Shown here one piece after another: positions 33,901 through 37,719 of a stretch of 64,000 bases of DNA. Under the pieces are notes generated by a model. It worked only from the letters and a program-made list of their open reading frames with translations, ran no database searches and was not told where the DNA came from. The stretch's first letter is position 1. Every line of letters starts with the position of its first letter. The DNA is taken from contig NC_022576.1 of the NCBI RefSeq assembly GCF_000477435.1, forward strand, positions 1,612,001-1,676,000, given 5' to 3'. The DNA comes from Candidatus Symbiobacter mobilis CR. GTDB taxonomy: Bacteria > Pseudomonadota > Gammaproteobacteria > Burkholderiales > Burkholderiaceae_C. The translations under genes and the position numbers were made by a program.

Positions 33901-35215
33901 CATTAGCGCGGAGCCAACGCGAATCTATCTGGCCAATGCTTGCGGTACGAACGCCGCATGCAAAACATCGTCGGTATTGACCTATCGCTTGGTCAACCAG
34001 TCCGGCGAAGGGATTGCAGGGCAACAAGTTGTTCTGTCGCTCAAATCGCTTAGCCCCGGCTTGCCGAAGGCTACCTTCGATACCAGTGGCAGCACGGCCA
34101 ACGTTACCCTGACGACGAATGCCGACGGTTACGTCACCCAGCCCGTCTATTCCGGTTCGGTTCCAACCAATGTGATCGTCAACGCTGCGCTGGCAAGCAA
34201 TCTGGGCATCCAAACCGATTCGTCGGTATTGACCATTGCGTCGGGCAGGCCAGCGCAAGTGCGGATGAGCATCGCAGCCAAAGAGTGGGCTATTGAAGGG
34301 TTCAATGTCGATGGAACGACGACGACAGTGACCGTCAGCCTGGCTGACCGCCAAGGCAACCCCGTACCGGATGGAACGGTCGTCAACTTCGTGACCGAAG
34401 GCGGCGTGATGATCCCGGCCACCTGCACCACAGGGACGACACCAGGGGATTCGCAGTGTTCGGTGACCATCCGGTCACAAGCGCCGAGGCCAGTTCCACT
34501 AGGCTCCATCCCCCCCCCACACACCGTTGAAAGCTTTGATCCCGGTACCCTTGCACCCCAAACGGGTCGGGTCACGATCCTGGCTTATGTGGCTGGCGAA
34601 GAAGACTTTACCGACACGAATGGCAACAACGTCTATGACTACGACTGTGTTAACAATGTTAAAGAATCTTTCACAGACTTGGGTATTGCTTTCCGGGACG
34701 ATCAGCTACCCAGTACTGTATTAACTCGCAGTGGCTACAGCGATGGAGAATTCACCGTGCCACGGAATGCGGAAGCCGGCGTGTGTGGTGTGTCTGGTAC
34801 CACCCCCACCCCCACTGCTGGCGACGGCGTATGGGGTGCTGCGGATATCCGCGCCCAAATCCCCATCGTCTTTGCCACCAGTGGAGCAAATATCGGGGAT
34901 CTGGATCGGAATGGAGACGGTATCGTGGAATCACCCTATGTACAAACCACCAGCAGCCTAAGCTTCTGGGTCTATGACGGCAACGGCAACAGCATGCCCA
35001 CCGGAACGACTGTTACTGTTGAAGCAGCCGACAACACGCCACTCAACAACATGACGTGCGCAATGGCTAGTGGCGCCAATGTCGTCGTGCCCAATACCCT
35101 GGATCCCATGCACATCGGCTCTAGTTACTCCAATTGCGCAGTGGGTGATCTGATCTTCGTCACCGTCACGAGTCCCTTGGGTATGGCCACTTCCACCACA
35201 TTCCCAATCCACTGA
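18980..35215 (+). CDS. Giant Ig-like repeat lipoprotein, putative surface adhesin or stalk (5411 residues)
   Basis: No named orthologue recognised. Start ATG 18980 has GAGG 8 nt upstream and opens a lipoprotein signal ending LLLSACG. The Cys is followed by nine glycines and a Thr-rich linker; position +2 is Gly, not Asp, which by the Lol rule predicts outer-membrane sorting. Residues about 60-4730 are about 55 tandem domains of 78-99 residues built on x-L-[FY]-T-x-A-P at the start, GGxxPY in the middle and GTATIxIxDxxGxxxTIxVTV at the end. This resembles the Big_2 Ig-like fold (inference). Residues about 4731-5411 hold about five Big_1/invasin-like domains plus two calcium-loop-like stretches, DTNGNNVYD (near 5212) and DLDRNGDGIVE (near 5307). 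There is no beta-barrel, LPXTG or RTX tail, so anchoring appears to be by the N-terminal lipid. It lies between pilQ and aroK and ends at a strong terminator. An adhesin or long surface fibre is inferred, not shown. Confidence 0.85.
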   Translation: MRPSVTLAAWILTLLLSACGGGGGGGGGTPLTTVDTTASGGGTATTVATTTTTTVPKPEAMFTDAPSTLTLELEEAPCYTIRGGVPPYTAQSDNSKLLAATKPAPSTRAGAMEGDYEFCIAPKAVGTASIVIKDAVGVSSSVIVTIPDSDVLFTDLGTALNLAVGTTNFATVYGGTTFDLDPNIPYRVNNSNPSVVRTEIQGNRLVVQALAAGTATIAISDAEGKLTTIAVTALPPTELYTDAPSTVTLAAGTSAIYQVFGGSQTGQPNPLPYQVVNSKPAVAIGHVEDGILTIEAKEYGEATILIRDPVDSTRSKKIIVSVPASGVLYSTAPANLELAREAFGEFLLFGGTAPYKVALNNKPLVASASIDGKNLTITGKQPGTTTLVVQDNLGAKLTITVTVTAPQTIALFTTAPDSLTMPQAVDATQTFAILGGTPDYTVTSSNPDVVAVDSPASGENSYTLRTKGQGAATIVIRDAEGVTIQIVATVPLRALFADAPDNLVLSATEPANTYIVTLSGGALGYSAQSAQPAVASVALIDGTTNQFRITGHTPGTTSILFKDTANASIVIAVTVPTPAALFTTAGTAMQILHGTTVFHTVHGGTKPYSVGSSGEIIDAEYDTVNERLVIKALSPGREVLAISDAVGHVITVDITVQSGLYTDAPTSFALATGAGNEYTIYNGVPRDTADPDDPKYFVNSTHPNVASATVKGSTLYIAGVAEGSATIVVSDKAGATISITVTVTPLGALTSTAPATLSLPAGTGNLYTVSGGKGPYEPSSANPLLVTASMEGSVLRIDALPGTLGGSSNVLVKDANGTTLTIAVTVTTVPLMTTAPARLAIAADTEPKVFAILGGTGKYSVVNTHPAIASAEIDEEKSLLAIKGSMPGTGSILLSDSGGATVTIEVVVNAPGPLYLSAPSCVNTGGGSGAPVCGSTVYIAPGDSDVFDIIGGIPPYVANSSNKAIGIGTIKDGNRLHVEASASATPAATAQISVTDAAGSQINLTLVAHIPPLSTTAPTSTTVAIGGTPVEFQLTGGVASSSYIVASSDPTVVKVELDPDNGNVYTLTGLKPGSAVITLRDAAGTALSVAVTVPAVDALFTNAPSSIVLAAGSPPYRANVYGGMRFGGEAPYIAGSSNPAVATATVDEEGTLLLQAHSAGTAQIAINDAKGAVVFVYVTVPDPATLYTDAPANLTLAANTENQFTIFGGTPIDGPQQYQVNNSDDSIATVSIAGSSITIAGLAAGSTQVTISDAKGKTLTLAVTVPAASALTTTAPANLTLTAGTGNSYVVSGGVAPYMPPISANKDLVTASIDNDNKVLRIDAVAGTLGGTSNVIVRDSKGASLTIAVSVPTVPLFTTAPSTLNLPRSAESLPYAIYGGTPEYTVTTSHPGVVQVERDSTTSFTLTPKSGGTASVEIKDAKGQTVTISVTVASTALFTDAPANISLAAGTDYRVAVSGGIGPYTALSSSPNIATTSTVGPDGAFTISAVATATSAVSIKVQDSTGTAITLSVTVFAPTAVFTDTPSTITLAQGATHFSHIFGGTGPYTVNNSNPAVVTTPVGALAADVSSFSIAARSAGTATIAIADAQGSVTTITVTVPAAGVVFTDAPTGLTLATDTASPSYSIGGGEPLANGNYRITSSSPSVAVPSVAEGKAFSIIGMGSGSANIIITDAQGKSATIAVTVVPPGTLMTSAPGILTLNAGSGNTYVISGGVKPYTVTSAKPALVTATLSGDDRSFLEIDALPGTAGGQSNVIVRDAQGASVTISVTVPTLDLFTTAPSTLNLPKAGTATFAILGGSPAYTVTSSDTAVVTVTQPTADSYMLTAKSGGTATIQIKDSKGATVSVSVTVASTALFVDAPPNVVVAIGADYDVTVSGGVGPYTALSSDPAIATASTVGNDGVFTVHGIAAGSAAVTVKDAAGTTFTLSLTVPAPAALFSTAPATLQILHGATNTYKVFGGTKPYVVNSNGVIAEATIAADDTLTITGKVPGHTTIAISDAKGAVISIDVTVNQGMYSDAPASLTLASGTGNTYTVFGGTQFPGADKYSVNVGDTRVVTATISGADLAITGVSVGTTNVLVRDASGTTVTIAVTVTAPGALLTTAPTDLSLSAGTGNTYVISGGVGPYTATSANTSLVTASTSGANGAFLRIDALAGTTGGQSNVIVRDAQGNSVTISVTVPTLALFTTAPASVNLSKAATATFAILGGSPNYTVTSSDDSVLVATQPDADSFLLTAKSGGTATVQIKDSKGATVTVAVTVAATTLFVDAPANIIVADGTDYDVTISGGVGPYTALSSTPAVATASAVGNDGGFTISGVDPGVTAITVKDATGATLTLSVTVPAPATLFTDTPSALTLSIGTSHFTRVFGGTGPYSVNNSNPAVVTTATGSLGAGVSAFTISAKSAGSATVAIADSLGNTLTIAVTVPTAATVFTDGPASIALAAGTSSSVFTVGGGEPFAGGNYHFSSSNPAVATPSVTEGKSFTIDALASGTANIVAIDSKGASTIIPVTVAAPSALFTTAPATLTLTMGTSSPTYSISGGVPFSTDGSYSIVSDIPDLARAIATTTTVGGITSTSFVIEALPNTNGGFTYITIRDSQGNQRTVYVTVPAPDPLFTTAPDVLNLPKAGTATFAILGGSPGYTVTSSNTAVIAVTQPDASSYTLTAKSGGYAAIQIKDSRGVMVIISVNVASTTLFFDAPPNVILAANSDYPVTISGGVGPYTATSGDPSVATASAVGNDGVFTIHGVAAGTAAMAIKDATGTSIVLSVTVPAPTTLFTTAGTAMQLLHGTTAFHTIHGGTEPYTVHSSGEIIQADYDPITRQLAIRAVSEGHEIMAISDAVGKVVTIDITVQSGMYTDAPASFSLAMGAGNEYTIYGGVPHSTTGPNEPKYNVNNTDPNVVNATIRGSTLSIGGLSQGTATLVVSDTAGATIAVTVTVVAPSALLTTAPSNLTLSAGSGNTYVISGGVGPYTATSANTGLVTASTSGTNGSLLRIDAVAGTTGGQSNVIVRDNQGASVTISVTVPTIDLFTTAPATLDLPRFGSGIYAIVGGSPIYTVTSANEAIVEVTRPDAQSFTLTAKSGGTTTVQIKDSQGKTVSISVTVAATALFVDAPTNIIVGVGADYPVTISGGVGPYTALGSDATVATTTAVDANGLFTIHGVGAGTAAITVKDATSATLTVSVTVPAPTALYSDAPATLQILQGATNYYTIYGGTKPYTVNGNSVVAKATLIDDTLSLSGLVPGHQTVAISDAKGAVITIDVTVNQGMYTDAPANLSLASGTGNTFAVFGGIPLSGANKYTVNVGDTRIATAFVTGTTLAVTGVAPGSTTVVLSDSVGATVAVNVTITAPGALSSTAPSSLTLTTGTGNNYVVSGGVAPYTVTSANEALVEATVAGAVLRIDAVAGTAGGVSNVIVRDNQGATYTIAVTAQPATLMTTAPSPLAIAAGVGARTFAVFGGTGDYTVESTYPDIVSATLAGDVLEITGSIPGTGAVLVRDSSGAIVQIDVVVNAQGPLYLSAPGCTNEGGGGSAPVCGSTISVAPGDSNTFNIIGGIPPYVANSSDLRIGYGTIVNGNQLEVTGLVTDILPPTVQISVTDAAGRQINLTLNVQASLLATTAPSNLTLAATGAAATGSYVVSGGVGPYSILSSDTSVATVSMPNPANGAFTVTGKAMGTTTLTLRDATNATITIGVTVPAPQTLFADTPSSLVLAADKTHTVRMQGGIPFASGSPYSVGTSNPAVATAAVDAQGVVTITAKSAGTALIAISDSQASTVTITVTVPAPDALYTDAPASLSLAQGTANTFTIFGGVPYETDPNYTANVSHESIVAATIAGSSLTLDALSAGNASVVLSDSQGNRITLNVTVSDSAALGTTAPNNIVLTMGESDSYSVFGGTAPYTAESGQPSLVSATMGGGDGKRLDLAAATGTNGGTANVIVTDAKGAQLALAVTVPAPTALFTTAPNTVTMPSAGGTRSFSIHGGKAGYTVTSSDTGVVSVTLAGSDYTLTSVAGGTATITIKDSQGATVSLTATVPSGPALFTDAPANITLGTASPAYTVTISGGTAPYAAQSSDPAVVTATTPAANGKFDLTAIGAGTAAVYVTDSLGATIVLSVTVPAPTALFSTAPTTMEILHGTTNFYKVYGGTAPYVVNTSGFVAKAVLDPVTHELAITGVVTGHETIAVSDANGAVITIDATVNQGMYTDAPTDLTLASGTGVSFTIFGGTPFVDPNDPNNRYYEIESTRDGVVTATITQSVLDIAGVAPGNTQLIVRDAAGVTITLSATVVAPGSLLSTAPSDLTLVAGKSEDYTVYGGTAPYHAESSQPSLVTAGINGSTLTIAAATGSTGGTTQVLLTDSVGTQRTITVTITTPPALFTTAPSSLAIASGGAARTFAVLGGTAPYSVVNTHPAIAQGVIAANTGTLDITGVSQGTAQLLISDSQGATVTVSVTVTAPGPLFTSAPLDVTLATGMFGSYSIHGGTPTYVVSSSDSAVATAELVNLTSVKITAVASGTATVTVTDLAGTVVSIDVTVPSPGTLYTTAPSTLYISRTSSPFTYAISGGYAPYSATSSEPGIVSAAVQGSMLSISAVSSTVPAGVVDVVLRDAQGQTVTITVHVGTSTMLYTTAPIVACPSNTQGAATCVITAPNSTYTYLVHGGSPFEGQLASYAATSSNESIVTGSFAGPVLTIVTGANSGFGTIQVTDAMGTKIDIPVWVGTGNSGGTAVSSYPVLSAKLQTLAGADTSAIDATNYTLLKVTLKDPFSVGIANQVVNATGDTSQVSFPDGSAALTDATGVATLKVARANLLATGAGALTVNYNYQPGMITQYSDSSAPPATGSQLSTYVGYQVTTANITLEDLTVGDTDDNPEILPAYGTSQVTVSVNINGAPATSTPVSVNFSASCGQISPATATTDNTGKVLVTYSATDPAGTSPSTLGCSGKTAQITASTSGAAAVSKNIAIQSAPATSIGFISAEPTRIYLANACGTNAACKTSSVLTYRLVNQSGEGIAGQQVVLSLKSLSPGLPKATFDTSGSTANVTLTTNADGYVTQPVYSGSVPTNVIVNAALASNLGIQTDSSVLTIASGRPAQVRMSIAAKEWAIEGFNVDGTTTTVTVSLADRQGNPVPDGTVVNFVTEGGVMIPATCTTGTTPGDSQCSVTIRSQAPRPVPLGSIPPPHTVESFDPGTLAPQTGRVTILAYVAGEEDFTDTNGNNVYDYDCVNNVKESFTDLGIAFRDDQLPSTVLTRSGYSDGEFTVPRNAEAGVCGVSGTTPTPTAGDGVWGAADIRAQIPIVFATSGANIGDLDRNGDGIVESPYVQTTSSLSFWVYDGNGNSMPTGTTVTVEAADNTPLNNMTCAMASGANVVVPNTLDPMHIGSSYSNCAVGDLIFVTVTSPLGMATSTTFPIH
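21470..23043 (+). repeat. Six-domain variant block (FGHIDE), copy 1
   Basis: Six Ig-like domains instead of five. The second domain (PLYLSAPSC start, then APVCGSTVYIAPGDS) carries two Cys residues, which are otherwise almost absent from the array, so a local disulfide is possible. The same domain order recurs at 29288-30856. Confidence 0.75.
29288..30856 (+). repeat. Six-domain variant block (FGHIDE), copy 2
   Basis: Second copy of the six-domain block. The Cys-bearing domain reads PLYLSAPGC, then APVCGSTISVAPGDS. Length is 1569 bp against 1574 bp for copy 1, about 7.8 kb away. Both copies directly follow an ABCDE block and are followed by an A domain. Confidence 0.75.
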
Positions 35216-35241
35216 GCACCCGCTACGATCCCCTCTCTCCT

Positions 35242-35284
35242 CCGCCACAGCGTAGCCTGTCTAGGCGCACCGTGGCGGTTTTTT
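35242..35284 (+). terminator. Rho-independent terminator after the giant gene
   Basis: Perfect 7-bp arms CCGCCAC (35242-35248) and GTGGCGG (35272-35278), with a 23-nt loop that can itself partly pair (GCC/GGC), followed directly by six T. It begins 27 bp after the giant gene stop and separates that gene from the pilin-like gene and aroK. Confidence 0.9.
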
Positions 35285-35306
35285 CCTTACGTTTTCTGGA
35301 GCAACG

Positions 35307-35807
35307 ATGAAAAGTTGGTGGACTGGCCCGCGTGCATGGGCCTTGGGCGCTGCGTCGGTCTTGGTGGTAGCGTTGTTGGTGACGGTGTTCTTGCTGCGCC
35401 CTGCGTACCAGGATCAGCAGTCGCAGTCGTTATTGGCCGATGTATTTCCTTCGGTCGCTGCCTGCCGTGCGGACGTGGCGCGCGTCGTGCAGACGACGAC
35501 GGCCCCGGTGCTCTCGCCTTCGCTGTTCAGTTGCGACGGGGGCATCTCGACGGGGGTGCGCATCTCCAAGCACCTCAAATCGATCGCGGTCAACCAGGCA
35601 GGCGTCATCACCGTGACCCTGCACCACCGCACCCTACCGGAACTGTCTCCCACGACGAACACGCTCACCGTCGTTCCGCTCACCGCCAAAGGTCACCCCT
35701 TGCAGCCTGGCGATGTGCGCCAAAAAATTGCAAGCTGGCGCTGCGGCAGCCGTGCAGACGGCACGACGATCCCTGCCAAACTGCTCCCCGCCGACTGCAA
35801 AGGGTAG
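35307..35807 (+). CDS. Pilin-like protein lacking a prepilin leader
   Basis: 166 residues, start ATG with GGAG 7 nt upstream. The C-terminal two-thirds match type IVa pilins in pattern: PAYQDQ after the hydrophobic helix, SPSLFSCDG, SKHLKSIAVNQAGVITVTL, LTVVPL, then WRCGSRADGTTIPAKLLPADCKG with the two Cys of the pilin D-region. The N-terminus is not pilin: residues 1-31 (MKSWWTGPRAWALGAASVLV then a hydrophobic run) lack the Gly/Phe cleavage site and Glu5 of GFTLIE. It therefore should not be cut by PilD and would be a bitopic membrane protein with a periplasmic pilin head. It lies between the giant repeat gene and aroK, downstream of pilMNOPQ. A minor pilin-like or accessory role is inferred. 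Confidence 0.75.
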   Translation: MKSWWTGPRAWALGAASVLVVALLVTVFLLRPAYQDQQSQSLLADVFPSVAACRADVARVVQTTTAPVLSPSLFSCDGGISTGVRISKHLKSIAVNQAGVITVTLHHRTLPELSPTTNTLTVVPLTAKGHPLQPGDVRQKIASWRCGSRADGTTIPAKLLPADCKG

Positions 35808-35826
35808 ACACCAGCCCAGTCGCGCA

Positions 35827-36426
35827 ATGATTGCGCTGATCGGCCTGCCGGGTTCCGGCAAAACGACGGTAGGCCGCCAACTGGCCCGGCGGCTGCAAGT
35901 CCCTTTTCTCGACCTTGATCACGCAATCGAACGAGAGCTGGGGTGTTCGATTCGACTGTGCTTCGAACAACAAGGCGAAGAGTACTTTCGGAACATCGAA
36001 AGCGCCGTGCTCGCACAACGCACGCAGCAATTCGACGGCGTGCTATCGACAGGCGGAGGCGCGGTGCTACGCGAATGCAACCGCCGCCTGCTGCGCGAAC
36101 GCGCCTGCGTGGTCTACCTGCACGCCACGGCGGAAGAACTGCACCGGCGGCTACGCCACGACAAAAACCGCCCGCTACTCCAGGTAGAGGACATGCAAAG
36201 CCGCCTGCACGAGCTGCACGACCAACGCCACCCCCTGTACCGGGAAACTGCACATCTCATGGTCGAAACCGGGCACCCTCCGCTAGGGCGTATCGTCGAC
36301 AAAATCCTGACACGATGCGGCCCGATCCTTCCCGGCGACACCATGCACGCAATGCACGATGACCACAGCGCCCACAACGACTGCGGGCCCTCGAAGGCCC
36401 GCAATGATGGAATAGCCATGGAATAG
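35827..36426 (+). CDS. aroK: Shikimate kinase
   Basis: Phosphorylates shikimate at the 3-hydroxyl with ATP in the chorismate pathway, cytoplasmic. Start ATG 35827, 17 bp after the pilin-like gene. P-loop GLPGSGKTT (about 6-14), Asp pair in FLDLDHAIE, the shikimate-binding STGGGAVLR, and the LID segment RRLRHDKNRPLL are all present. The kinase core ends near residue 170; a polar His/Asp-rich tail of about 28 residues follows and is encoded across a perfect hairpin (36382-36403). In related genomes aroK normally follows pilQ and precedes aroB; here the giant gene precedes it and no aroB follows. Confidence 0.9.
   Translation: MIALIGLPGSGKTTVGRQLARRLQVPFLDLDHAIERELGCSIRLCFEQQGEEYFRNIESAVLAQRTQQFDGVLSTGGGAVLRECNRRLLRERACVVYLHATAEELHRRLRHDKNRPLLQVEDMQSRLHELHDQRHPLYRETAHLMVETGHPPLGRIVDKILTRCGPILPGDTMHAMHDDHSAHNDCGPSKARNDGIAME
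36382..36403 (+). repeat. Perfect 8-bp inverted repeat inside the aroK 3' end
   Basis: Arms TGCGGGCC (36382-36389) and GGCCCGCA (36396-36403) with loop CTCGAA. It ends 23 bp before the aroK stop and has no T-tract, so it is not a standard terminator. It may be an mRNA-stabilising or REP-type palindrome that has become part of the coding frame. Confidence 0.65.
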
Positions 36427-36461
36427 ACAAACGATTCCAGAGGCCATCTGAATGGTGGGAA

Positions 36462-36537
36462 TGGTGGGTGATGACGGTCTCGAACCGCCGACCTACGCCT
36501 TGTAAGGGCGCCGCTCTACCAACTGAGCTAATCACCC
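36462..36537 (-). tRNA. tRNA-Val (anticodon TAC)
   Basis: Minus-strand cloverleaf: acceptor GGGTGAT pairs with ATCACCC, D-arm AGCTCAGTTGGTAGAGC, anticodon loop CTTACAA giving TAC, T-arm GGTTCGAGACC, discriminator A and an encoded CCA (36462-36464 on the + strand). All stems pair. It converges with aroK. Confidence 0.95.
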
Positions 36538-36555
36538 CGGAGTGCAGTACTCCGG
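36537..36555 (-). other. Perfect hairpin at the 5' boundary of tRNA-Val
   Basis: Arms CCGGAGT (36537-36543) and ACTCCGG (36549-36555) with a 5-nt loop, touching the first base of the tRNA. There is no T-tract. It could mark the end of the upstream HU transcript or act as a processing site. Confidence 0.5.
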
Positions 36556-36680
36556 CGGACCATCCTCTATAGCACTGTCCGTAGCACTGCCCAGTTCCCA
36601 GCGATAGCCTGGAACCGGAACATCGCCAGCCAAAGCCAGCACCGAGAATGGATCACGAGGAGTGGATCACGAAGCGCGAA

Positions 36681-36959
36681 TTACGAATTGAGCGCGTCGC
36701 GCAACGTTTTGCCTGGGCGGAATTTGGGGATCACTGCCGCAGGAATCTTGATCGTGTCGCCGGTACGCGGATTCCGCCCCGTACGGGCAGCGCGCTTGCC
36801 GGTGGCAAAGGTACCAAACCCGACAAGCGCCACGGAATCCCCTTTTTGCATACTGGACGTGACCGCGTCGATCATGGCATCGAGCACACGGGACGCTACG
36901 ACCTGACTAACCTCGGCACGACCAGCAACGTATTTGAGCAATTCAGACTTGTTCACCAT
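36681..36959 (-). CDS. HU family DNA-binding protein
   Basis: Nucleoid-associated histone-like protein, 92 residues, the usual HU length. MVNKSELLKYVAGRAEVSQ starts the helical dimerisation part. The conserved core VALVGFGTFATGKRAARTGRNP leads into the DNA-binding arm with RNPRTGDTIKIPA, and the protein ends VIPKFRPGKTLRDAL. The start at 36959 was chosen over a longer frame because it matches the family N-terminus. It is a single gene, 144 bp upstream of tRNA-Val on the same strand. HU and IHF are related; the lack of IHF-specific features favours HU. Confidence 0.93.
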   Translation of the reverse strand: MVNKSELLKYVAGRAEVSQVVASRVLDAMIDAVTSSMQKGDSVALVGFGTFATGKRAARTGRNPRTGDTIKIPAAVIPKFRPGKTLRDALNS

Positions 36960-37115
36960 CCACCCCTCAAAAGGTTCATCAACAAAAAAAACCGTACCGA
37001 CTCCACAACCCCGTCCAAGGCACCGGGAAACCACCCCGCATCGCCACGACACAAGCCAAAGATTCTAGACGGAATGCCCCACGAAGCCGGACTCACGTGC
37101 CCAGAACCCTTGTAT

Positions 37116-37691
37116 TCACGCCGTTGTATGCACTTTGGAACGAATCACCGGCAGTGCCTTGCGCAAGTAATACACCATCGACCATACAGTGAGCACCGCA
37201 GCGACCCACAACAACACGGTACCCCACAGGCGCGTAGGGAGCACCCCCAGCAATGTTCCGTCATACAACAAAAAGGGAATGGCCACCATTTGTGCAATCG
37301 TCTTGAATTTGCCAACCCGGTGTACTGCAACGCTCGATGCCGCGCCGATCTGCGCCATCCACTCCCGCAACGCGGAAATGGCAATCTCCCGGCCAATGAT
37401 GATCAACCCCACGAAGACATCCGCCCTGCCCAGATGTACCAAGACTAGAACGCAGGCACACACCAGAATCTTGTCCGCCACCGGATCGAGAAAGGCCCCG
37501 AAGGCAGAGACTTGGTTGAGCTTGCGCGCCAAATAACCATCGAGCCAATCCGTCGCGGCAAATACGACGAACAAGACCGTGGCTACCAGGTTGCCCGTGG
37601 TAGGGGCAATAGGCAAATAGAACACCCCCACGATCCAAGGAATCGCAACGATGCGCGTCCAGGTCATCAGGGTCGGAACCGTCCAAAACAT
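37116..37691 (-). CDS. pgsA: CDP-diacylglycerol--glycerol-3-phosphate 3-phosphatidyltransferase
   Basis: Inner-membrane enzyme making phosphatidylglycerol phosphate, the committed step to acidic phospholipids. The 191-residue polytopic protein has the CDP-alcohol phosphotransferase signature DGYLARKLNQVSAFGAFLDP and then VADK, with the DGxxAR-x8-GxxxDxxxD spacing intact. The start MFWTVPTLMTWTRI at 37691 gives the usual family N-terminus and lies 28 bp after the uvrC stop on the same strand, the conserved uvrC-pgsA order. Confidence 0.93.
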   Translation of the reverse strand: MFWTVPTLMTWTRIVAIPWIVGVFYLPIAPTTGNLVATVLFVVFAATDWLDGYLARKLNQVSAFGAFLDPVADKILVCACVLVLVHLGRADVFVGLIIIGREIAISALREWMAQIGAASSVAVHRVGKFKTIAQMVAIPFLLYDGTLLGVLPTRLWGTVLLWVAAVLTVWSMVYYLRKALPVIRSKVHTTA

Positions 37692-37719
37692 CCAGGAATT
37701 GTGGCACGCGCCCCACGCC

